This document shows positions 1 through 7,111 of a stretch of 64,000 nucleotides of DNA, piece by piece (the stretch's first letter is position 1; each line of letters opens with the position of its first letter). A model generated the notes under the pieces. It was not told the origin of the DNA, ran no database searches, and saw only the letters and a program-made list of their open reading frames with translations. Origin of the DNA: Streptomyces sp. NBC_01275 (GTDB taxonomy: Bacteria > Actinomycetota > Actinomycetes > Streptomycetales > Streptomycetaceae); the NCBI RefSeq assembly GCF_026340655.1, contig NZ_JAPEOZ010000001.1:8370001-8434000 (forward strand). Direction: 5' to 3'. A program made the translations under genes and the position numbers.

Positions 1-488
1 CCCGCTGGAAGCAGCAGTTCTCGCTCGGCGGGGTCTACCTCGACCGGGTCGGCGCCTATCTGACCGACGCGGCCGTGCTGGTCGGCTTCGGTCTGCGCGC
101 CGCCGACCTGTGGGGCAGCGGCCGTATCGACTGGCTCTGGGCGTTCCTCGGCACGCTGGCCGCGCTCGGCGCGATCCTGATCAAGGCCGAGACCGACCTG
201 GTCGGCGTCGCCCGGCACCAGGGCGGGCTGCCGCCGGTCAAGGAGTCGGCCTCGGAGCCGCGCTCGTCCGGCATGGCGCTGGCCCGCCGGGCGGCCTCCG
301 CGCTGAAGTTCCACCGGCTCGTCCTCGGCATCGAGGCGTCCCTGCTGATCCTGGTCCTGGCCGTGCTGGACCAGCTGCGGGGCGACCTGTTCTACACACG
401 GCTCGGCGTCGCGGTACTGGCCGGCATCGCCCTGCTGCAGACCCTGCTGCACCTGGTGTCCATCCTCGCGTCCAGCAGGCTGAAGTGA
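1..488 (+). CDS. CDP-alcohol phosphatidyltransferase family protein (5' end missing)
   Basis: Only the last 161 codons are visible (frame starts at base 3); the gene begins upstream of the window. The visible part opens with a piece resembling the end of the CDP-alcohol phosphotransferase motif (G-V-Y-L-D), followed by long hydrophobic helices rich in Leu/Val/Ala, as expected for the C-terminal membrane helices of this family. Such enzymes transfer a phosphoalcohol from a CDP-alcohol to an acceptor at the membrane. The downstream glycosyltransferase start (GTG 485) overlaps this stop codon, so the two are translationally coupled and probably belong to one wall-glycan or phosphoglycolipid operon. 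The residue after the last visible motif Asp spacing is Ala (V-G-A-Y), not Asp; the catalytic core lies outside the window, so activity cannot be judged. The family call rests on a fragment plus context. Confidence 0.7.
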   Translation, partial: RWKQQFSLGGVYLDRVGAYLTDAAVLVGFGLRAADLWGSGRIDWLWAFLGTLAALGAILIKAETDLVGVARHQGGLPPVKESASEPRSSGMALARRAASALKFHRLVLGIEASLLILVLAVLDQLRGDLFYTRLGVAVLAGIALLQTLLHLVSILASSRLK

Positions 489-1369
489 GCGCGGCCGCCA
501 AGGTCGGCGCGGTCGTCATCACCATGGGCAACCGCCCCGACGAACTGCGGGCCCTGATCGACTCGATCGCCAAGCAGGACGGCGACCGGGTCGAGGTGGT
601 CGTCGTCGGCAACGGCTCGCCCGTCCCGGACGTCCCCGAGGGCGTGCGGACGATCGAGCTGCCCGAGAACCTCGGCATCCCCGGCGGCCGCAACACGGGC
701 ATCGAGGCCTTCGGGCCGGGCGGCCGCGACGTCGACCTGTTGATGTTCCTCGACGACGACGGACTGCTCGCCCGCCACGACACCGCCGAGCTGTGCCGGC
801 AGGCCTTCACGGCCGACCCGAGGCTCGGCATCGTCAGTTTCCGCATCGCCGACCCGGACACCGGCGTCACCCAGCGCCGCCACGTTCCCCGGCTGCGCGC
901 CGCGGACCCGATGCGCTCCTCCCGGGTCACCACCTTCCTCGGCGGCGCCAACGCCGTCCGTACGAAGGTGTTCGCGGAGGTCGGCGGACTGCCGGACGCG
1001 TTCTTCTACGCCCATGAGGAGACCGACCTGGCCTGGCGGGCCCTCGACGCGGGCTGGATGATCGACTACCGGTCCGACATGGTGCTGTACCACCCCACGA
1101 CCGCGCCCTCGCGGCACGCGGTCTACCACCGCATGGTCGCCCGCAACCGCGTCTGGCTGGCCCGCCGCAACCTGCCCGCCCCGCTGGTCCCGGTCTACCT
1201 CGGGGTCTGGCTGCTGCTCACGCTGGCGCGCCGCCCCTCGCGGCCCGCGCTGAAGGCGTGGCTGGGCGGATTCCGGGAAGGCTGGAGCACACCGTGCGGA
1301 CCGCGCAGGCCCATGAAGTGGCGTACGGTGTGGCGGCTGACCAGACTGGGCCGGCCCCCGGTCGTCTGA
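485..1369 (+). CDS. Family 2 glycosyltransferase
   Basis: 294 residues from GTG 485, which overlaps the previous stop (GTGA). The N-terminus reads KVGAVVITMGNRPDELRALI, the typical beta strand and loop of a GT-A nucleotide-binding domain. FLDDDG supplies the acidic DXD-type metal site, followed by GGANAVRTKVFAEVGGLPDA and HEETDLAWRALDAGW, the conserved GT2 acceptor region with an ED-type pair. A short hydrophobic stretch (VPVYLGVWLLLTL) near the C-terminus suggests membrane association. It is likely to transfer a sugar from an NDP-sugar in the cytoplasm. Position between a CDP-alcohol transferase and a TagGH-like exporter suggests assembly of a wall polymer or glycolipid; the substrate cannot be read from the sequence. 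Confidence 0.85.
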   Translation: MSAAAKVGAVVITMGNRPDELRALIDSIAKQDGDRVEVVVVGNGSPVPDVPEGVRTIELPENLGIPGGRNTGIEAFGPGGRDVDLLMFLDDDGLLARHDTAELCRQAFTADPRLGIVSFRIADPDTGVTQRRHVPRLRAADPMRSSRVTTFLGGANAVRTKVFAEVGGLPDAFFYAHEETDLAWRALDAGWMIDYRSDMVLYHPTTAPSRHAVYHRMVARNRVWLARRNLPAPLVPVYLGVWLLLTLARRPSRPALKAWLGGFREGWSTPCGPRRPMKWRTVWRLTRLGRPPVV

Positions 1370-1469
1370 CAAGCTCGTCCCTGAGGGCACCCCGGGCACT
1401 ACCGCGGGCCCCCCGGCTCATGCCAGCCCCCTCCAGGCTGCGCATCCCGAAGACGAAAGTTTCCTACCT

Positions 1470-2399
1470 GTGAGTGAGACAACGCATGACGTCGGAGTCG
1501 TGGTGAGCGCGCCTCCGTCGCCCGACGAGGGCCTGAGCGCCGCCCAGTTGGCCGTCCGGTACGGGCTGGCCGTGAGCGGCGCACGGCCCCCGCTGCGGGA
1601 GTACGTACGCCAGCTCTGGGGCCGTCGGCACTTCATCATGGCCTTCTCCCGGGCCAAGCTGACCGCCCAGTACAGCCAGGCCAAACTCGGCCAGCTGTGG
1701 CAGGTGGCCACGCCGCTGCTGAACGCGGCCGTGTACTTCATGATCTTCGGCGTGCTCCTCAACGCCAGCAAGGGCATGCCCAAGGAGGTGTACATCCCCT
1801 TCCTGGTCACGGGCGTCTTCGTGTTCACCTTCACGCAGAGCTCGGTGATGAGCGGCGTCCGCGCGATCTCCGGCAACCTCGGCCTGGTCCGCGCCCTGCA
1901 CTTCCCGCGCGCCTCGCTGCCGATCTCCTTCGCCCTGCAGCAGCTCCAGCAGCTGCTGTACTCGATGCTGGTGCTGTTCGTGGTGGCGATCGGCTTCGGC
2001 AGCTACCCGGACGCGTCCTGGGCGCTGATCGTCCCCGTGCTGGTCCTGCAGTTCTGCTTCAACACCGGCCTGGCGCTGATCTTCGCCCGGGCCGGCGCCA
2101 AGACCCCGGACCTGGCCCAGCTGATGCCGTTCGTGATGCGGACCTGGATGTACGCGTCCGGCGTGATGTTCTCCATCCCGGTCTTCCTCGCGGACAAGCC
2201 GCAGTGGGTGGCGAACGTCCTGCAGTGGAACCCGGCCGCCATCTACATGGACCTGATGCGCTTCGCGCTCATCGAGGAGTACGGCGCCGAGAACCTGCCC
2301 GACCACGTCTGGGCGGTCGCGGGCGGCTGGGCCCTGCTCTTCGCCGTCGGCGGGTTCGTGTACTTCTGGAAGGCGGAGGAGAGGTACGGCCGTGGCTGA
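1470..2399 (+). CDS. ABC transporter permease, TagG/Wzm-like polysaccharide exporter
   Basis: 309 residues from GTG 1470. After an approximately 55-residue cytoplasmic N-terminus comes the ABC-2 permease pattern AFSRAKLTAQYSQAKLGQLW, then about six hydrophobic segments. NPAAIYMDLMRFALIEEYGAE matches the conserved loop of O-antigen and teichoic-acid exporters. Its 3' end overlaps the ATPase gene by 8 bp, so the two form a transporter unit that would move a lipid-linked glycan across the membrane. The name tagG is not assigned because the cargo is unknown. A 100-bp gap separates it from the glycosyltransferase with no obvious terminator, so one transcript is plausible. Confidence 0.87.
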   Translation: MSETTHDVGVVVSAPPSPDEGLSAAQLAVRYGLAVSGARPPLREYVRQLWGRRHFIMAFSRAKLTAQYSQAKLGQLWQVATPLLNAAVYFMIFGVLLNASKGMPKEVYIPFLVTGVFVFTFTQSSVMSGVRAISGNLGLVRALHFPRASLPISFALQQLQQLLYSMLVLFVVAIGFGSYPDASWALIVPVLVLQFCFNTGLALIFARAGAKTPDLAQLMPFVMRTWMYASGVMFSIPVFLADKPQWVANVLQWNPAAIYMDLMRFALIEEYGAENLPDHVWAVAGGWALLFAVGGFVYFWKAEERYGRG

Positions 2400-3180
2400 T
2401 CAGCTACCGGGGCAGCGCGTCCCCACCGTCGTCGCCGACGACGTGCACATCGTCTACCGCGTCAACGGCGCCAAGACCGGCAAGGGCAGCGCCACCGCCG
2501 CCCTCAGCCGCATCGTCAGGCGCGGCTCCGACGACTCGGCGCGGGGCGTGCGCAAGGTGCACGCGGTGCGCGGGGTCTCCTTCGTCGCCTACCGGGGCGA
2601 GGCCATCGGCCTGATCGGCTCCAACGGCTCCGGCAAGTCCACCCTGCTGCGGGCCATCGCCGGCCTGCTGCCCCCGGAGAGCGGCAAGGTCTACACCGAC
2701 GGCCAGCCCTCGCTGCTCGGCGTCAACGCGGCCCTGATGAACGACCTCACCGGCGAGCGCAACGTCATCCTCGGCGGACTCGCCATGGGCATGTCCCGCG
2801 AGCAGGTCAAGGAGCGCTACCAGGAGATCGTCGAGTTCTCCGGCATCAACGAGAAGGGCGACTTCATCACCCTGCCGATGCGCACCTACTCCTCCGGCAT
2901 GCAGGCCCGGCTGCGGTTCTCCATCGCCGCCGCCAAGGACCACGACGTCCTGATGATCGACGAGGCCCTGGCCACCGGCGACCGCAAGTTCCAGAAGCGC
3001 TCCGAGGAACGCATCCGGGAGTTGCGCAAGCAGGCCGGCACGGTGTTCCTGGTCAGCCACAGCAACAAGTCGATCCGCGACACCTGCGACCGGGTGCTCT
3101 GGCTGGAGCGCGGCGAACTCCGCCTGGACGGTCCGACCGACGAGGTCCTCAAGGAGTACGAGAAGTTCACGGGCAAGTAG
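2392..3180 (+). CDS. ABC transporter ATP-binding protein, TagH/Wzt-like
   Basis: 262 residues. Walker A is GSNGSGKST (76-84), the signature is YSSGM (166-170) and Walker B is VLMIDEAL (from 186); a switch histidine lies in LVSHSNKS. The divergent signature (YSSGM instead of LSGGQ) and the approximately 60-residue N-terminal extension containing a second strand before Walker A are typical of polysaccharide and teichoic-acid exporters. It would energise the permease encoded just upstream. The GTG start overlaps the permease gene by 8 bp. There is no C-terminal cargo-binding extension as in long Wzt proteins; the protein ends shortly after the DGPTDEVLKEYEKF helix. A strong hairpin follows the stop. 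Confidence 0.9.
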   Translation: MADQLPGQRVPTVVADDVHIVYRVNGAKTGKGSATAALSRIVRRGSDDSARGVRKVHAVRGVSFVAYRGEAIGLIGSNGSGKSTLLRAIAGLLPPESGKVYTDGQPSLLGVNAALMNDLTGERNVILGGLAMGMSREQVKERYQEIVEFSGINEKGDFITLPMRTYSSGMQARLRFSIAAAKDHDVLMIDEALATGDRKFQKRSEERIRELRKQAGTVFLVSHSNKSIRDTCDRVLWLERGELRLDGPTDEVLKEYEKFTGK

Positions 3181-3190
3181 TCCGACGGAC

Positions 3191-3226
3191 GCGGGGCCCC
3201 GCCGGAACTGACCGGCGGGGCCCCGC
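3191..3226 (+). terminator. Perfect 15-bp hairpin after the glycan exporter operon
   Basis: A perfect inverted repeat with 15-bp arms (GCGGGGCCCCGCCGG and its complement) and a 6-nt loop AACTGA starts 11 bp after the ATPase stop. There is no long T-run, as is usual for Streptomyces terminators. It separates the exporter genes from the hopanoid operon. Confidence 0.8.
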
Positions 3227-3267
3227 GTCTGCAAAGGAAACGCCAACTCAGGGCGCGTTCAGGAATC

Positions 3268-3297
3268 TTGACACCAATCGGTGTGTTGTTGTGATGT
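3268..3297 (+). promoter_or_regulatory. Candidate sigma-70 type promoter of the hopanoid operon
   Basis: TTGACA (3268-3273) is a perfect -35 hexamer, followed 18 bp later by TGATGT (3292-3297), a weak -10. The spacer begins with the inverted repeat ACACC-AATC-GGTGT (3271-3284), which could be an operator. It lies in the 297-bp gap between the exporter operon and the leader ORF. No other good hexamer pair was found there, but the -10 is poor and the start site may lie elsewhere. Confidence 0.35.
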
Positions 3298-3323
3298 GCA
3301 GGACACCCCCGCGAACCTCGCTG

Positions 3324-3335
3324 CGTTGTACAACG
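3324..3335. promoter_or_regulatory. 12-bp perfect palindrome upstream of hpnC (possible operator)
   Basis: CGTTGTACAACG is a perfect 12-bp palindrome in an AT-richer pocket of the intergenic region, about 27 bp downstream of the candidate -10. A few bases later a GTACGG partly repeats the core. It could be the site of a regulator acting on the hopanoid operon. No known binding consensus is claimed. Confidence 0.3.
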
Positions 3336-3477
3336 TAAGCTGTACGGGTCTCGAATCGCGTCAAGTGGGGCGATATTGCGCGACACCCATGGCCCGGGCC
3401 GCCGCGCGGGCGGCTGGGCGGCGTGTCCGAAATAGTGTGTCTTGGGTCAGCGGTGTAGAACGGGAGATGTGACGGCG

Positions 3478-3543
3478 ATGGCTACGGAAACTCCCCAGCT
3501 CAACGGAGCGTGTGCCGTCCCTGCCCAGGACTGTCGACGGTGA
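3478..3543 (+). CDS. 21-codon leader ORF coupled to hpnC
   Basis: ATG 3478 opens a 21-codon frame beginning MATETPQLNG and ending AQDCRR, whose TGA (3541-3543) overlaps the GTG start of hpnC at 3540 (GTGA). A purine-rich GGGAG lies at 3462-3466, about 11 nt upstream, a usable ribosome-binding site; hpnC itself has no convincing Shine-Dalgarno directly before its GTG. An in-frame GTG at 3469 would extend it by three codons. It may be a translational-coupling leader rather than a functional peptide. It contains two cysteines. I do not recognise the sequence. Confidence 0.4.
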   Translation: MATETPQLNGACAVPAQDCRR

Positions 3544-4442
3544 GCGCGCCGGCCGCGCCACGCACCGGCGACCCGGAGCGCGGCACCCTCGACAAGGCCG
3601 CCGACGAGAACTTCCCGGTGGCGCCGTTCTTCCTGCCCAAGGCCTGGCGCGACGACCTCATGGCGGTGTACGGATTCGCCCGCCTCGTCGACGACATCGG
3701 CGACGGCGACCTCGCCCCGGGCGGCGCCGACGCCCGTCTCCTCGGGGTGTCGGCCACCGACGCCGAGGACCGGCTGGTCCTGCTGGACGCCTTCGAGGCC
3801 GACCTGCGGCGGGTCTTCGACGGCGAGCCGCGCCACCCCCTGCTGCGCCGCCTGCGGCCCACGGTCCGCCGTCGCGCCCTCACCCCCGAGCCCTTCCTCG
3901 GCCTGATCGCCGCCAACCGCCAGGACCAGCTCGTCACCCGCTACGAGACCTACGACGATCTCCTCGCCTACTGCGAGCTGTCGGCCAACCCCGTCGGCCG
4001 GCTCGTCCTCGCCGTCACCGGCGCCTCGACCCCCGAGCGGATCCGCCGCTCCGACGCGATCTGCACCGCACTGCAGATCGTCGAACATCTGCAGGACGTG
4101 GCCGAGGACCTCGGCCGCGACCGCATCTACCTGCCGGCCGCGGACATGAAACGCTTCCACGTGCAGGAATCCGATCTCGCCGTGCCCAGCGCCGGCGCAT
4201 CGGTGCGCGCGCTGGTCGCATGCGAAGCGCAACGCGCCCGCGATCTGCTGAATGAAGGAGCCCCCCTGGTGGGTAGCGTCCACGGCAGGCTGAGGCTGCT
4301 GCTCGCAGGGTTCGTGGCGGGGGGAAGGGCGGCGATCCGTGCGATCGCCGCCGCCGAATACGACGTACTTCCCGGCCCGCCCAAGCCCGGCAAGCTCCTT
4401 TTGCTGCGCGAGGTGGGCGTGACCCTGCGAGGAGAGGGGTGA
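3540..4442 (+). CDS. hpnC: Hydroxysqualene synthase-type squalene/phytoene synthase HpnC
   Basis: 300 residues from GTG 3540. Trans-isoprenyl-diphosphate synthase fold with the two aspartate-rich motifs DDIGD (51-55) and DVAED (186-190), the latter followed by LGRDRIYLP as in squalene/phytoene synthases. In the bacterial HpnCDE route HpnD makes presqualene diphosphate from two farnesyl diphosphates, HpnC converts it to hydroxysqualene and HpnE reduces that to squalene. The two paralogues are told apart here by order (HpnC first) and by the N-terminal KAADENFPVAPFFLPKAWR pattern typical of HpnC. The chosen start overlaps the leader ORF stop; an in-frame GTG at 3510 would add ten residues. Its stop overlaps the hpnD start. 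Confidence 0.93.
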   Translation: MSAPAAPRTGDPERGTLDKAADENFPVAPFFLPKAWRDDLMAVYGFARLVDDIGDGDLAPGGADARLLGVSATDAEDRLVLLDAFEADLRRVFDGEPRHPLLRRLRPTVRRRALTPEPFLGLIAANRQDQLVTRYETYDDLLAYCELSANPVGRLVLAVTGASTPERIRRSDAICTALQIVEHLQDVAEDLGRDRIYLPAADMKRFHVQESDLAVPSAGASVRALVACEAQRARDLLNEGAPLVGSVHGRLRLLLAGFVAGGRAAIRAIAAAEYDVLPGPPKPGKLLLLREVGVTLRGEG

Positions 4443-5389
4443 TCCGGACCGTGGAGTCGTCACCGCACGTGTCCGCACCGGTACTCGCCGCCTACAGCTA
4501 CTGCGAGGCCGTCACCGGACAGCAGGCGCGCAACTTCGCGTACGGCATCCGGCTGTTGCCCGCGGCCAAGCGTCGCGCGATGTCGGCGCTGTACGCGTTC
4601 TCGCGCCGCGTCGACGACATCGGCGACGGCGAGCTGGACGTCGGCGTCAAGAGCGCCCGGCTCGAGGACACCCGGGCGCTGCTCGGCCGGGTCCGCGCGG
4701 GCGAGGTCGAGGAGGACGACACCGACCCCGTCGCGGTCGCCCTCGCACACACGGCCCGGGCCTTCCCGGTCCCGCTGGGCGGCCTGGACGAGCTGATCGA
4801 CGGCGTGCTCATGGACGTACGCGGCGAGACGTACGAGACCTGGGACGACCTGAAGACGTACTGCCGTTGTGTGGCGGGCGCCATCGGGCGGCTCTCGCTC
4901 GGCGTCTTCGGCACGGAACCGGGGGCGCGCGGGGCTGAGCGCGCGGCGGAGTACGCCGACACGCTCGGGCTCGCGCTCCAGCTCACGAACATCCTCCGGG
5001 ACGTCCGGGAGGACGCGGCGGGCGGCCGTACCTATCTGCCCGCCGACGACCTCGCCAAGTTCGGCTGCTCGGCCGGGTTCGACGGGCCGAAGCCGCCGGA
5101 GGGCTCCGACTTCGCGGGTCTCGTGCACTTCGAGGTGCGCCGGGCCCGCGCCCTGTTCGCCGAGGGCTACCGGCTGCTGCCCATGCTCGACCGGCGCAGC
5201 GGCGCCTGTGTCGCCGCCATGGCCGGCATCTACCGGCGCCTCCTCGACCGCATCGAGCGCGACCCCGAGGCCGTGCTGCGCGGCCGGGTCTCCCTGCCCG
5301 GACGGGAGAAGGCGTACGTCGCCGTGCGCGGACTGTCGGGCCTGGACGCCCGGCACGTGTCGCGGCAGACCGTCAGGAGGCACCCCTGA
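4439..5389 (+). CDS. hpnD: Presqualene diphosphate synthase HpnD
   Basis: 316 residues from GTG 4439, overlapping the hpnC stop. Residues 20-33 (SYCEAVTGQQARNF) match the substrate-entry region of HpnD and phytoene synthases. The aspartate-rich motifs are DDIGD (59-63) and DVRED (188-192, within NILRDVREDA), followed by GGRTYLPADDL. It is expected to condense two farnesyl diphosphates head to head to presqualene diphosphate at the cytoplasmic membrane. A nearby in-frame GTG at 4451 is an alternative start. Its stop overlaps the ATG of the next small ORF (TGATG), so translation can pass straight on. Confidence 0.93.
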   Translation: MIRTVESSPHVSAPVLAAYSYCEAVTGQQARNFAYGIRLLPAAKRRAMSALYAFSRRVDDIGDGELDVGVKSARLEDTRALLGRVRAGEVEEDDTDPVAVALAHTARAFPVPLGGLDELIDGVLMDVRGETYETWDDLKTYCRCVAGAIGRLSLGVFGTEPGARGAERAAEYADTLGLALQLTNILRDVREDAAGGRTYLPADDLAKFGCSAGFDGPKPPEGSDFAGLVHFEVRRARALFAEGYRLLPMLDRRSGACVAAMAGIYRRLLDRIERDPEAVLRGRVSLPGREKAYVAVRGLSGLDARHVSRQTVRRHP

Positions 5390-5541
5390 TGGACAGCGCG
5401 GGCGACAAACTGGACCAAGGTGATTCCACCGACGAAAAGCGGCACGCAACCCTCCGGTGCGGCGCGGCGTCCCTGACTGCGACGGCCCGCCGTGCAGAGT
5501 TCAAGCAGCACGGCGGGTACGCAGGGGAGGGTGCACGATGA
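5389..5541 (+). CDS. 50-residue small protein between hpnD and hpnE
   Basis: ATG 5389 shares bases with the hpnD stop (TGATG) and its TGA (5539-5541) overlaps the hpnE ATG (ATGA), so it fills the 148-bp gap exactly and is coupled at both ends. The product starts MDSAGDKLDQGD, has a conserved-looking core KRHATLRCGAASLTATARRA and ends GGYAGEGAR; it is basic in the middle with no membrane segment or signal. Codon third positions are G/C-rich after the first 20 codons. From memory it resembles a short Streptomyces family annotated as DUF6380 in hopanoid loci; I could not check this. Function is unknown; it could be a small partner of HpnD/HpnE or only a coupling device that carries the hpnE ribosome-binding site (GGGGAGGG). 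Confidence 0.6.
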   Translation: MDSAGDKLDQGDSTDEKRHATLRCGAASLTATARRAEFKQHGGYAGEGAR

Positions 5542-7046
5542 ACGACGAGCAGGCCGCGGACGCCTCACCGGCGGCCGGTCCTTCGGGGCGCACCGCCGTC
5601 GTCGTGGGCGGCGGGCTCGCCGGCATCACCGCCGCGCTCGCGCTCGCCGACGCGGGCGTGCGCGTGACGTTGCTCGAAGGCCGGCCCCGGCTCGGCGGCC
5701 TGGCCTTCTCCTTCCAGCGCGGCGAACTGACCGTCGACAACGGACAGCACGTGTATCTGCGCTGCTGCACCGCCTACCGGTGGTTCCTCGACCGCATCGA
5801 GGGCAGCGCGCTGGCGCCCTTGCAGGAACGTCTCGACGTGCCCGTCGTCGACGTCGCCAAGCCCGTGGGGCGACGGCTGGGCAGGCTGCGGCGCGACGCG
5901 CTGCCGGTCCCTCTCCACCTGGGGCGCAGCCTCGCCACGTACCCGCATCTCTCGCTCGCCGAACGCGCGCGCGTGGGACGGGCCGCGCTCGCGCTCAAGG
6001 GGCTCGACCTCGCCGATCCGGCCCTGGACGCGCAGGACTTCGGCAGCTGGCTGACCTCCCACGGGCAGTCGGCACGCGCCGTCGAGGCCCTCTGGGACCT
6101 GGTCGGCGTCGCCACCCTCAACGCGGTCGCGGGCGACTGCTCGCTGGCGCTCGCCGCGATGGTGTTCAAGACCGGTCTGCTCTCCGACCCCGGCGCGGCC
6201 GACATCGGCTGGGCGCACGTCCCGCTGGGCGAACTGCACGACCGGCTCGCCCGCAAGGCGCTCGACTCCGCCGGCGTGCGTACCGAGGTCCGTACACGCG
6301 TCACCTCCCTCTCCCTTGACGAAAACGGGACCTGGAGCGTTCAGGTTCCCGGCGAGACGCTGCGCGCGGACGCCGTCGTGCTCGCCGTACCGCAGCGCGA
6401 GACCCACGACCTGCTGCCCGACGGGGCGCTCGACGCGCCCGAGCGGCTGCTGCAGATCGGCACCGCGCCCATCCTCAACGTGCACGTCGTCTACGACCGC
6501 AAGGTCCTCGACGTGCCCTTCCTCGCGGCGCTCGGCTCGCCCGTGCAGTGGGTCTTCGACCGCACCGACGCCTCCGGGCTGAAGGACGGTCAGTACCTGG
6601 CGCTGTCGCAGTCGGCCGCGCAGGACGAGATCGACGCGCCCGTCGCCGCCCTGCGGGAGCGCTATCTGCCCGAGCTGGAGCGGCTGCTGCCGGGCACGCG
6701 CGGCGCCGAGGTGAGGGACTTCTTCGTCACCCGGGAGCGCACGGCGACGTTCGCCCCCGACCCCGGCGTCGACCGTCTGCGGCCCGGCGCCCGCACCCAA
6801 GCCCCCGGCCTGTACCTGGCCGGAGCGTGGACCGCCACAGGGTGGCCCGCGACCATGGAGAGTGCGGTCCGCAGCGGTGTGAGCGCGGCCGACGCCGCCC
6901 TCGGCGCCCTCGGCCGACCCCGACCCCACCGTCTCCTCGCGTCCTTCGAGGAGACGGCCTACTGCATCGTCCCGGGGGCCAACCCCCGGACCCCCGGCCG
7001 AACACCGGAGGGAACCGGCGTTTCACCGCGAGGTGAGATCCGGTGA
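5538..7046 (+). CDS. hpnE: Hydroxysqualene dehydroxylase HpnE (FAD amine-oxidase fold)
   Basis: 502 residues from ATG 5538, which follows a good ribosome-binding site (GGGGAGGG). An N-terminal dinucleotide-binding motif VVVGGGLAGITAAL (GGGLAG at 24-29) ends in the acidic LLEG (E47), then RLGG, the standard FAD start of phytoene-desaturase-like enzymes. Near the C-terminus GLYLAGAWTATGWPATMESA is the conserved FAD-ribityl segment. HpnE reduces hydroxysqualene to squalene, the last step before cyclisation. An upstream in-frame start at 5457 exists but would overlap the small ORF and lacks a ribosome-binding site. The stop overlaps an in-frame GTG (7043) of the next gene. Confidence 0.92.
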   Translation: MNDEQAADASPAAGPSGRTAVVVGGGLAGITAALALADAGVRVTLLEGRPRLGGLAFSFQRGELTVDNGQHVYLRCCTAYRWFLDRIEGSALAPLQERLDVPVVDVAKPVGRRLGRLRRDALPVPLHLGRSLATYPHLSLAERARVGRAALALKGLDLADPALDAQDFGSWLTSHGQSARAVEALWDLVGVATLNAVAGDCSLALAAMVFKTGLLSDPGAADIGWAHVPLGELHDRLARKALDSAGVRTEVRTRVTSLSLDENGTWSVQVPGETLRADAVVLAVPQRETHDLLPDGALDAPERLLQIGTAPILNVHVVYDRKVLDVPFLAALGSPVQWVFDRTDASGLKDGQYLALSQSAAQDEIDAPVAALRERYLPELERLLPGTRGAEVRDFFVTRERTATFAPDPGVDRLRPGARTQAPGLYLAGAWTATGWPATMESAVRSGVSAADAALGALGRPRPHRLLASFEETAYCIVPGANPRTPGRTPEGTGVSPRGEIR

Positions 7047-7111
7047 AGCTCGATCAGCACGGCTCGGCACACCCCCGCACCCCCTCCGGTACTGCAACAA
7101 GAGGAGAATCT

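Noticed and set aside
3281..3472. A 63-residue ORF in the hopanoid promoter region
   Set aside because: No ribosome-binding site, atypical composition, and it crosses the candidate palindrome and hairpin-rich leader.
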